This document shows positions 11,182-19,769 of a stretch of 64,000 bases of DNA, piece after piece. Source of the DNA: Oscheius dolichura (taxonomy: Eukaryota; Nematoda; Chromadorea; Rhabditida; Rhabditidae); the NCBI GenBank assembly GCA_932521035.1, contig OW051492.1, positions 9,920,001 through 9,984,000 of the forward strand. The letters are read 5' to 3'. Each line of letters starts with the position of its first letter. Positions within the stretch are counted from its first letter, which is position 1. Made by a program: the position numbers and the translations under genes. Under the pieces are notes generated by a model, which worked only from the letters and a program-made list of their open reading frames with translations, was not told where the DNA came from and made no database searches.

Positions 11182-11751
11182 TTACTTCTTGCCAGGGATG
11201 ATAGCCGGGATTATGGGGGAGCCGAGGACTGGGGAGCCGGCCACACCGGTAGCCACGCCGGACCCCGGGACGATGACATTAGCTCCACCAGTTCCAACGA
11301 GGCCTGTGGTTCCGGGGTAGCCTCCGGCTCCAATCATCGGGTAGCCGGGGTAGGTTCCGGGATAAGCTCCGGGGTAAGCTCCGGGGTAGACTCCGGGGTA
11401 GGCTCCGGGATAAGCTCCGGGGTAAGCTCCTGGATAGCCAGCTCCATAGGGAAGTCCGCCAATGGCTCCAGGATAGGCTCCAATCCCTCCATAGGGATTC
11501 ACCATTCCTGGATAAGCTCCAATTTGTTGAATTCCACCATAGGGAAGGGTAGAAATGGGGTAGCCGATCCGATTTCCAAGAATATTGGCTCCATAGGGAC
11601 TTCCAATTCCATAGGGGCTAACAGCGCCGTAGGGACTGATTCCCCCAATTGCCGGCGAGTAAATCGGACGGGCAATTCCACCTGCTGGGAGAATGGAAGC
11701 GTATTGAGCAGAAGCTGAAGCGAGAAGACAGAAGAAGACGACGGATTGCAT
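11182..11751 (-). CDS. Secreted Gly/Tyr/Pro-rich repeat protein (AYPG type)
   Basis: A single minus-strand exon encodes 189 residues. The signal peptide MQSVVFFCLLASASA is nearly that of the 9504 gene. A segment with SPYG and LPYGG motifs is followed by a PGAYPGAYPG run and a Gly/Val-rich tail ending IIPGKK. The ATG at 11751 is chosen because it starts the signal peptide; the longer frame to 11865 adds an unlikely N-terminus. A TATA box lies 39 bp upstream, and a sense TGTACAAAA lies downstream of the stop. It is inverted relative to its paralogues, so the local cluster has been rearranged. Confidence 0.85.
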   Translation of the reverse strand: MQSVVFFCLLASASAQYASILPAGGIARPIYSPAIGGISPYGAVSPYGIGSPYGANILGNRIGYPISTLPYGGIQQIGAYPGMVNPYGGIGAYPGAIGGLPYGAGYPGAYPGAYPGAYPGVYPGAYPGAYPGTYPGYPMIGAGGYPGTTGLVGTGGANVIVPGSGVATGVAGSPVLGSPIIPAIIPGKK

Positions 11752-11789
11752 GGTAGAGAGGAGGTTGCGACTAGCCGCCAAATAGGACC

Positions 11790-11798
11790 TTTTATATA
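11790..11798 (-). promoter_or_regulatory. TATA box of the 11751 gene
   Basis: TATATAAAA on the minus strand, about 40 bp before the ATG, followed by GGTCC. Confidence 0.65.
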
Positions 11799-12013
11799 GG
11801 GCGGGGAGACTAAATTTTAGGAAATAGGGAGGGCAAAACACGATGTAAAAATACGCGTATGACATTTGAAGTCATCATTAACAAATAAAGGACAGGGGGA
11901 GCTAAACATCAGTTGGAAAAAAAATTTGGGGATACAAGCGCAGGCCGGGAAGATAGAAAAATAGAATTTTGGAGGTATAGGGAGTTCATCCCTCCCAGTC
12001 CAGAGAGCTGCTT

Positions 12014-12300
12014 CAATCCTCTTCAATCCAGTCCGGAGAGCTGGCCGAGTCCCCCGAGTCCAGAAGTCTGAGGGAATCCGAGTCTGTTGCCCAGAAGGGA
12101 GCTAGAGAGCCCGCCGAATCCTCCGAGTCCAGCCGAGTAGATTCCCCCAAGACCGGCACTAGCCAGGGGGTTGATTCCTCCGAGTCCGGCGGAGGCAGAG
12201 AGGCGATTCAGCCCGGAGAGGCCAGCAGAAGCCAGTGATTCCAGTCCAGAATGACCAGCCATGGCTGTGGGAGGAATGCGGCCTCCGAGGGCCAAAATTC
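12014..12300 (-). pseudogene. Internal fragment of a 9504-type Gly-rich gene
   Basis: The minus strand reads ASAGLSGLNRLSASAGLGGI, NPLASAGLGG and SSSLLGNRLGFPQTSGLGG, almost identical to the segment encoded at about 9640-9845. There is no signal peptide and no complete end; the match stops within GLGQLSG. It is a partial duplicate in the opposite orientation, not a complete gene. High identity suggests a recent event or gene conversion. Confidence 0.7.
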
Positions 12301-12583
12301 CGTTGATTCCTCCTCCAATTTGGGCTTACAAACCAACCCGATTGAACACACCCTTTCCTCCCCGAAAAGCCTCGAAGTTGTCCATACTTCTCGTCCAAAA
12401 AAGGTTCATTTTCCTATTTGTGTCAGCTACTTGTTCTATTTGAACAAATGCCACCTGCCGGCGCATGTTTATCTGTAGAAATACATGAAAACATGTCTAT
12501 TTTAGAGCTAAAAAATAGCTCATCGACATTATTTACCAACCAGGGAGCTGGAGGATGGACTGGGTACAATTTTTGTCCGTTCC

Positions 12584-12590
12584 TATAAAA
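12584..12590 (+). promoter_or_regulatory. TATA box of the 12657 gene
   Basis: TATAAAAGCC lies 73 bp before the ATG, matching the boxes of the other Gly-rich genes. Confidence 0.65.
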
Positions 12591-12656
12591 GCCAGGAGTG
12601 GGCGGAGGGCTAGAAGCTCTATCTCTTTTACTCTACTCTTCTCTTCTTTAAAAAAA

Positions 12657-13055
12657 ATGCAATTTGTCGTCCTCATTTCTTTGATGGTCAGTGCCACGGC
12701 CATGTCTATCCTCCCCGGTTATGGAACCGGTGGCCTCGGCGGACTGGGAGGCTATCCCAGTTACCTCGGCCTTGGAGGAGGCTACCCTGGAATCTCTGGA
12801 ATTGGCGGAATCGGTGGGTTCGGCGGCCTCGGTGGAGCCTACGGTAATCTTGGCTACGGCAGCCAATTCGGCAACCAGTTCGGCCTCTCTGGACTCGGCG
12901 GCTACAACCCGTACAATATTATCGGAGGAGGATCGTTTAGCACCATGGGGATGCCCTTCGGTACCGGCCCGCTAGCCGTCTCTGGACTCGGCGGATTCGG
13001 CGGCTACAATCCCCTCATGAGCTCCGGAATCATTGGAAGCCCATATGGAAAGTAA
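12657..13055 (+). CDS. Secreted Gly-rich repeat protein (GLGGYP type)
   Basis: A single exon encodes 132 residues from the ATG at 12657 after an A-run. The signal peptide is MQFVVLISLMVSATA. The mature part is Gly-rich with GGLGGLGGYP, GIGGIGGFGG and SGLGGYNPYN motifs, ending SPYGK. TGTACAAAG and AATAAA (13104) follow the stop. It is the smallest member of the local family. A start further upstream in the same frame (12555) is unlikely because it would hide the signal peptide. Function unknown. Confidence 0.85.
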   Translation: MQFVVLISLMVSATAMSILPGYGTGGLGGLGGYPSYLGLGGGYPGISGIGGIGGFGGLGGAYGNLGYGSQFGNQFGLSGLGGYNPYNIIGGGSFSTMGMPFGTGPLAVSGLGGFGGYNPLMSSGIIGSPYGK

Positions 13056-13147
13056 TCCAGGTCCCAACACGATCCGATTTTCATACTGTACAAAGTGTAT
13101 AATAATAAACTGTTCATCCCAATTTACCACATAATAAACTGATATAT

Positions 13148-15540
13148 TTATTTACAATGTTCTCGAGGTTCTGCCAGTTGATCTATCAATGCGGTCAGCT
13201 TCTCCATAACGATTTCTGACTGAAAATATTGGTTACTTTGAGATCTGACGCAATTTACCTCAATTGGGTTCAGATCTACCAATTTTAGACAGCTGTAGGA
13301 TAACATAATGGCTATGCTGAAGGCACAATAGTCGAAAAATCGGTCACAGGACGTGTGGAACTGAAAAAACTCACTTGTGAGGAGATTTTGAATGTAAAAA
13401 CCCCATAATCCCCAATTTTGAGAGGGTAGGGCCCAAGGAAGTACCCAGAACGGGGTTTAATTAGGGAAAATTAGCGCTGAATTCAATTTTTGGCCCTTGA
13501 AGACCCTCTTCGAGTCTCGGAAGCAACCCAAGGCAAAATCGCTTCGGGACCCACCCTTGAATTTTGGAAATTTTCCGTCCAATTCCCCTACAACAGCTGT
13601 TTTTTGGTCCTACCGCCCTTTAGAAGTTCCCAGCCCCTCCCAAGATTACTGTAACCTTTCCTACCTGTTCATAGGTCATTTTCAGCTTTCCTTCCGTCTT
13701 TTCCACTAGAATATCATAAAAATACTGTAGTAATTCTTCCGTCTTGGCTATTCGATCCTTTCCCGAGAGAGCGGAACAGATGAAAAACATCACATCAAAG
13801 GCAATGGACCCCACGTGGGCTAGCTAAACAATTTCCGTCATTTTTTGGAGAAAAAAGGTCCCACCTGGAAGTCGATGATAGATTTCAGTTCTAGCTCTCC
13901 ACGGCCGTTTTCGGCCCAGAGACAGTTATTCAACCAGAGGTCGCCGTGGCAGAGGAGGGGCTCCATTCCTAAGCTCTGGCACAATCCATCTAGGGCCCGC
14001 ATCTCGTCGACGGCCACGGTTCTGTCGATTTTTTCCTTGAGAACATCTCGAAGATGAGCTCTAGACGGACCCAAGACGGCCATAATCGTCTCCAATTTCA
14101 TTGTTTTTGCCTAAAAATGGGAAAAATTGAAATGGGAGGGAGTACAGGGGCGCGACAGCCTTTGAAACGCTTTCAGGCTCCCTGGAAATGATTTTTCCTC
14201 CATAAAATAATGCCAAAAATGTAGATAAACAGGTAGGGTATAGTATATGGTAGAATATTAAATGTTTACCTGCTCGGTAAAGAAATGACCAGCTGTGGAA
14301 CGGTGAAGATTCTTTGGCAGCTGGTTGAGAAGCTCGGGATCGCCATTAGACCCAATAGCGGCTATTTCAGCCAGCGCGTAGAGAACCTGAAGACGGTAAA
14401 TAAAGTCTAGAATACTGTTCCAAAAAGCTGTGCAGTTCAGCTACCGTGCCCCTGGGACGCGCCGTAACCGCGCTCCATTCTAACAACCTACCAGACCTTC
14501 ATTTTTTTTGCTGTTTTCTCAGCGTTTTTTTCTATTTTTCTATCTTTACAGTAATCTGCAGGCTGTAAACATCATAGAAATCAAGAAAAAAAACCAAAAA
14601 AATTGAAATAATAGCGATTTTTAGGCGTTTAGAATGGAGCAAGGTTACGGCGCGCCCTAGTCTAGCTCTGGGGGTTAATTTGAGAGGATACCATACCTGT
14701 TTGGCGTTTTCTACCGGAATGTTAGCACTGGATTGGGCCGTTATACAGTCGTTCATGTATTTCATGACCAAAAATCCGTGAGGATTGGATTCTGTGAAGG
14801 GAACAGCAGCGAAAATCTGAATAACCAATATTCAATCAACCGCCTCGCCAATTTCCTCACCTTGGGAACGTGAAGATCCGAATCTTTTAAAATATTATAA
14901 ACTACCGTCTCCCTATTGTACATCTAAATTTTATAGATTTAAATGTGATCATTTCCCGCCTACCTCTTTGAATCCTTCGACCATCTTCTCGTCCTTGTCA
15001 ATATGGGGAAAGTACTCGGCTTCATCCGCCAGTGTAGGGATTTTTACGACGAATTCTTCAGGAAATGGACAATTTTCCGGCCAAGTTGCTCGGATCACGG
15101 CTATTTTTGATAAATTTCCCTGAAAAATTGGAAAATATGAAAGAAAATGCTCTAGTTCCTGGAGAAGAAGCCGTCTACCGTAAGCGCGCCCTATTCAACG
15201 GCGTACTGCCGCCATTTTCTCATTTTTCTTTAAATTTTTAAAGTAGAAATGGTCTAAATATGTTGGAAATCATAGTAAACAGAGAAAATTGGAGAAAAAC
15301 TCCAAAAACTAACGAGAAAATGGGAAAGAATGGGAATTTGATGATGGAGCGCGCTTACAGGCTTTATTTTCCGGTTTTAGGATAACTGTAACTCACATGT
15401 CCAATTCCAATCTGAGCACAGGTGATATCCCCCACGGTACTGGTTATTTTCGCTCCATAAACGTCTTCCAAAGTCTCCACGACCTTGTTCAAAGTGACAT
15501 GAGTCCTCAACAGTCCTTTACCGTACTCCCACAAGGCCAT
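13148..15540 (-). CDS. CHK/EcKinase-like (DUF1679 family) protein
   Basis: About nine exons on the minus strand. The start at 15540 gives MALWEYGKGLLRTHVTLNKV; the next exon has EEFVVKIPTLADEAEYFPH, the Lys strand of the fold. Then come MYNRETVVYNIL, an exon with ESNPHGFLVMKYMND, an exon with LYALAEIAAIG, and the catalytic exon (about 14101-13866) with MEPLLCHGDLWLNNCLW followed by LKSIIDFQ. That HGDLW-x2-N and IIDFQ pair is the catalytic loop and metal-binding motif of CHK kinase-like proteins, related to choline and aminoglycoside kinases and expanded in nematodes. Later exons give VGSIAFDVMFFICSALSG and SCDRFFDYCAF, ending EPREHCK. Substrate unknown. Two hairpin MITEs sit in its introns. 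Confidence 0.8.
14451..14664. repeat. Hairpin MITE A (CGCGCCGTAACC family)
   Basis: The left end contains CGTAACCGCGCTCCATTCTA and the right end its near reverse complement (TAGAATGGAGCAAGGTTACG). The interior, with T-rich and A-rich halves, is itself nearly palindromic. It lies in an intron of the CHK-like gene. Related copies are at 19477, 28877, 15177 and 32879. Confidence 0.7.
15177..15362. repeat. Hairpin MITE D (diverged member)
   Basis: Ends CCGTAAGCGCGCC and GGAGCGCGCTTACAG are inverted. The interior has the same T-rich/A-rich palindromic design as MITE A. It is intronic in the CHK-like gene. Confidence 0.55.
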
Positions 15541-16569
15541 TTCTGTGAATTTCTGAAAATTTAAAGGTTCTAGTGAACTTTAAAAGAAGGAAAAACGAAG
15601 CGGAGGGGCGGCTGTCCACGAAAAATCAAAAGTTGGGGAGGAAAACCCGCGTTCTTATCAGAATAGTTTATGTTCACAGTTTGGTTTCACTGGTCGCTAG
15701 AACCGGTCTTATCTTGGGGTGAACTTTTCAGGGAAAGACCAAGGGTTCTCCAGAGGGAGTAAAGACCACAAGGAGAACAATAGGCAATTTATTTTCATGA
15801 AATCGGAGAAAATGGAACAGAAAACGTCGTTTCCCCTATTTTCTGCCTTTATAGTCCATAAAATGGTCTGAAATTCCATTTTTCGTCATAAATGTTTGGT
15901 TTATCTTGATTTAGTTGAAAGAATATCGTGTTCACTCAACGAAATTGTAGTAAAATGGGGTAGAAATATTTAAAAATATCAAGAATAGGAAAAAAATGAT
16001 GGAGAGTGCTCAAAAAGGGTCAAATTTGTTTTTTTGCATAGGCCTTCAAAAAGTCAAATGCGCGGGGGCTCAGGCATTTTTGGAGTAGTTTCCTGGTCCC
16101 GCAATGAAAAGATTCGATTAATTTATCTAATAGAACAAGGAAGGAAACGGGAAGAAGGTCGAGGAGAGGGGAAAAGTTCAATCTGTCAGGCGGGGGGAAC
16201 CCTGGGAGGAGTCAAGGCTTCCCCCGCTGAAAAAGAAAGTTTAAACGGGCTGGCAGAGTTCAAGAGAGCTCGGTTCTTTGTGACCTGAAAGAACCTTCGT
16301 CGATAGAGGGCAGTTTATTGTGTGTTACACTCTGGGGCTGACGTCCGGGGAGGGTTCAAGCGGCCGCTATCTCTCTTGAGAAAGGAAAACACGTGAGAGG
16401 GTTTTCCCCAACTTTCAGTGAACTTTGAGCAGCTGCCATTTCCCGGTGTGTAAACACGGGAATTCTTCTTCATCTCTTTCTTATCTATTTTTCTGGTTCG
16501 GGGGGAATTTTTTCGGTAGGAAATGGGTAGAATTCAGTTTAGATTGGGAAAATGACGACTGAAAATAAA
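15541..16569. other. Intergenic, no gene recognised
   Basis: Open frames here (for example at 16034) lack splice context or domains. Confidence 0.35.
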
Positions 16570-16703
16570 GGGAGCTTGAGAGTTTTTTGGACGGGGACAA
16601 GAGGAGAGAGGAGCTGATTGACCAAACCGCTGATATCGCCCAGAATATCTCCCAAAAGAGCAGCAACCTTTTGTAGGATGTTTTGACCGGTTCCCAAGAT
16701 GCT
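16570..16703 (-). pseudogene. Inverted copy of exon 2 of the 17279 gene
   Basis: On the minus strand, CTTTAG precedes a frame reading GQNILQKVAALLGDILGDIS and GLVNQLLSPLVPVQ. This is nearly the sequence of exon 2 of the gene at 17279 (18663-18833), but it lacks the end of that exon and has no partner exons. It lies next to the minus-strand 5S rRNA gene in mirror image to the plus-strand arrangement, so it belongs to an inverted duplication. Confidence 0.7.
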
Positions 16704-16790
16704 CTAAAGAGAGTTTTACGCAATAAAATAGGAAATAAAGGGTCCTGAAACGATGAAAATAATCAAAAATAAAGGCAAAATAAACCAAAA

Positions 16791-16909
16791 AGCTTACGAC
16801 ACCCGGGATTCCCAAGCCGTCTCCGATCCAAGTACTAACCGGGCCCAACGTTGCTTGACTTGCCAGATCGGACGGGATGGCGTACTTTCAACGTGGTATG
16901 GCCGTAAGC
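16791..16909 (-). rRNA. 5S ribosomal RNA
   Basis: The minus strand holds a 119-nt sequence starting GCTTACGGCCATACCACG, with the internal control region GTTAGTACTTGGATCGGAGA, and ending GTCGTAAGCT. Length and sequence match nematode 5S rRNA. A T5 terminator follows directly. It differs from the copy at 17746 by one base. The 5' and 3' ends are complementary as required for helix I. Confidence 0.93.
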
Positions 16910-17237
16910 GAAGACGATCATTTCTCGCGTGGAGACAAGGGAGGAGGCAGGTTTCAACTCATTTTTCATATTCTTCAGTCAATTTCCCGCCTTTCCTCCA
17001 AGCAAAGAGTGTAAACCAACGCTGTGAATAAGCAGGAAAACCCTCTATTTTCCCTAATTTTTCAACTGTTCCAGACATCGAACAACCGCCGGGACAAACG
17101 GGACGAGCAGGTGTACTAACTGTCCGAACACGTTCCGCTGATTTCTGGAATTTAGCTGAGCTGGAACCTTGTTTTATTTATTTGTCTAATGACTTCAGCT
17201 CGCCTTTTTTACGGTGTTTTCATCCATTTTTCCCTTG
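16910..17237. other. Between the minus-strand 5S gene and the 17279 gene
   Basis: The first ~32 bp match the region upstream of the 5S gene at 17746 in inverted orientation. The rest is the upstream region of the 17279 gene. No gene seen. Confidence 0.4.
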
Positions 17238-17244
17238 TATAAAA
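17238..17244 (+). promoter_or_regulatory. TATA box of the 17279 gene
   Basis: TATAAAAGCC lies 41 bp before the ATG, the same box as in the Gly-rich cluster at 7.6-13 kb. Confidence 0.65.
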
Positions 17245-17278
17245 GCCAGCCCCTGGATTTTACCAACAACCAACTCAA

Positions 17279-19330
17279 ATGTTCATCTTCTTCACTTTTG
17301 TAGCCGCTGCCTCAGCTCAGGGTCTCTTCGGAGCCCAGGGAGCTAATTCCCTTCTTGGAGCCTCCGGGATGGGCGGCTATCCCCTCTCCGCTGGCTTCGG
17401 CTCCATTTCACCCTATGGAAATCAACTTGGAGGAGGAATTGGCGGCCAGAATATTATCGGTGGCGGACAGACTGGAGGACTCCTTGGAAACCAAGAACTT
17501 CTTGGAAATCAGGGACTTCTGGGCGGTCTGCTTGGAGACCAAGGCCTCCTGGGAGGATTGCTAGGAAATCAAGGACTTCTTGAAGGAATCGCCTCTCCCC
17601 TGACCTCTACTTTGAATCAACTACTTGGAGTGAGTTTTTAACCGAAGATTTTAATCGAAAACGGCGGAAAATCGGCTCAAAAATATCAAAAATCTGTTGA
17701 AATCCCGCTCCCACCCTTGTCACCAAGCAGGAAATGGTCTCCCTCGCTTACGGCCATACCACGTTGAAAGTACGCCATCCCGTCCGATCTGGCAAGTCAA
17801 GCAACGTTGGGCTCGGTTAGTACTTGGATCGGAGACGGCTTGGGAATCCCGGGTGTCGTAAGCTTTTTGGTTTATTTTTGTCTTTATTTTTGATTGGAGG
17901 GGGAATAGAGGGGGGCGGCTATATTCCGATAAGAACATTTTAGATTTTTGGGTGTGAAAATACCATTTTTTTTTCAATTTTTTCGTTGATTTTTTCAAAA
18001 TTTTTCTTAATTTTTTCTTCTTTTTCTTATTTTTTTCGACCAATTTTTCAAAATTGCTAGAATTTTCAGTAGCTGTCGAATTACGTGCTCCTTCCACTTC
18101 GTTAAAAGGGCTTTCCGACTAAAACAATGCTAATACGTCGTTTAAAAGTATTTTGAGTAGCAGATAACGTTGTACTGATGAGTATGGCGCGCTTGGTTGC
18201 GACGAGGTAATCGGCCTCAAACGGTATATTTTTCTTATACAGATGCCGATTTTCTTTCGAATATTAGTGCAGGACACGCCAGGTAACCACTAGGAGCAAA
18301 AAAAGTTGGAAATAACCGTGGGAATCCAATGGAAATCACGTTTTACCGCGCCGTATTTATACTTATTTGACAGACTGTATCTCGTTAATAGTTATGCTTC
18401 GTTCCAGTTGTGATAAAAACAGTTCTATTTCATTACGGACTCCAAACGTCTTGTAGGAAGGGAGAAAAAAATCGAGAAAACCCCACCCCTTTGGCCATAT
18501 TGGGAAATGGGGGCGCTTATTAGGAAGGGGTGGCAAATAGAGAGGGGGCGCTTATTAGAGGGGGGCGGCTAATAGGAGGGGGGTGCCAAATAGAGGAAGT
18601 ACGGTATGTTCATCGTTCCGGGACCCTTTATTTTCCATTGTATTGTGTAAAACTATCTTTAGAACCTCTTGGTAACCGTTCAAAGTATTCTTCAAGACGT
18701 TGTTGCCCTGCTGGGAGATATTCTGGGCGATATCAGCGGTTTGGTCAATCAGCTCCTCTCTCCTCTTGTTCCCGTCCAACAGAAAATGATCCTCGTCCAG
18801 TCTGTCATTTCCCAGGTTCCTCAGCCTCTCCAGGTATCAATTTTCGCCTCCTTTTACTCAATTTTTGTAGCAACGCGTCCAATCCCTCGCCCTGGCTCTG
18901 ATGTCCGTCAGCAACCAGCTACAGTACCAGCCTGTCCAGGTCCAGCGAGCTGTTAGCCAAGTCCTGGCCCTCTCCTTCAACCAAATGTTCCGTCAGCTGG
19001 CTCCCCAGCAGCAACAATTGGCTATCGAAAGCATCTTTATGCAGAGTGGCCTGAATCAGGGGCAGATCAGTCAGGTTACTAGCATCCTATCCCAATTCCA
19101 AGTAGGACCCAAATCAGCTTTTTAAAGGTCTAATTGGTTTATAGACAATGCTGAATCAGGGCGCCATGGCAAATTTCGGATTTGGAGCCGGTGGAATAGC
19201 TGGAAACGGCCTTTATGGAAATAATATGGGAATTATGGGAGCGCAACTCGGGGCCGGTGGCCTCGGAACGATGGGCAGCCCCTTCCTCGGCGCCAATATG
19301 GCCGGCGGCGCTCTTTTCAAAAGAAAGTAA
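17279..19330 (+). CDS. Secreted Gly-rich protein with conserved helical central domain
   Basis: Four exons, all phase 0 (17279-17629, 18663-18833, 18871-19101, 19145-19330), give 312 residues. A short signal peptide (MFIFFTFVAAASA) leads into a Gly-rich arm with GLLGNQGLLGG repeats. Exons 2-3 encode a ~134-residue helical, Leu/Val/Gln-rich domain (SILQDVVALLGDILGDIS; QRVQSLALALMSVSNQLQYQ; LAPQQQQLAIESIF). Exon 4 is Gly/Met-rich and ends ALFKRK. The gene at 37988 has the same architecture and the same 57-codon exon 2. The 1-kb first intron contains a 5S rRNA gene and fits an insertion through inverted duplication. The arm-domain-arm plan recalls structural secreted proteins with an assembly domain, but I cannot name the family. 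Confidence 0.8.
17746..17864 (+). rRNA. 5S ribosomal RNA (inside an intron)
   Basis: 119 nt from GCTTACGGCCATACC to GTCGTAAGCT, with the pol III internal control region and a T5 terminator. It is on the same strand as, and within intron 1 of, the Gly-rich gene at 17279. One base differs from the 16791 copy. About 32 bp upstream is also shared between the copies. Both copies look intact and could be transcribed. Confidence 0.93.
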
Positions 19331-19476
19331 ACAAAAAGTAAACCCAGATTTCCAAAATTTCAAAGAAAACGTTTAACGTTCTACTGTAAATAAAAATAAA
19401 GCATTTTATTATTTGTTCTTTGTAGAGAAAAAGTGAAGTTGAAAACACGTAATAGGGAAAATACAGTAATCTAAAA

Positions 19477-19676
19477 TAGGCGCGCATAACCTCGCTCCAT
19501 TCTAACGACCTTCCAGATGACGTTTTTCTTCATTTTTTTTCTGGTTTTTTCTATTTTTTTTCTTTACAATAGTCTGCACGCTCTGAACTTCATAGAAAAT
19601 AAGAAAAAAATCACGAAAAATGGGAAGAATAGTGATTTGAAGTGGTTTTAGAATGGAGCATGGTTACGGCGCACCT
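19477..19676. repeat. Hairpin MITE B
   Basis: The left end has AACCTCGCTCCATTCTAAC, the right end TTAGAATGGAGCATGGTTAC. The interior T-rich then A-rich halves match MITE A. It lies 3' of the 17279 gene. Confidence 0.7.
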
Positions 19677-19769
19677 TTTTGAACTATGCGCGTTATTAGA
19701 AGGGTTACGATAATTATGAACTGGCTAAAAAGCTATAAGCATCATTCTGGATATTAGAAGAGTCCTAGT

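Noticed and set aside
11524..11718. 64-codon plus-strand frame
   Set aside because: Shadow of the 11751 minus-strand Gly-rich gene.
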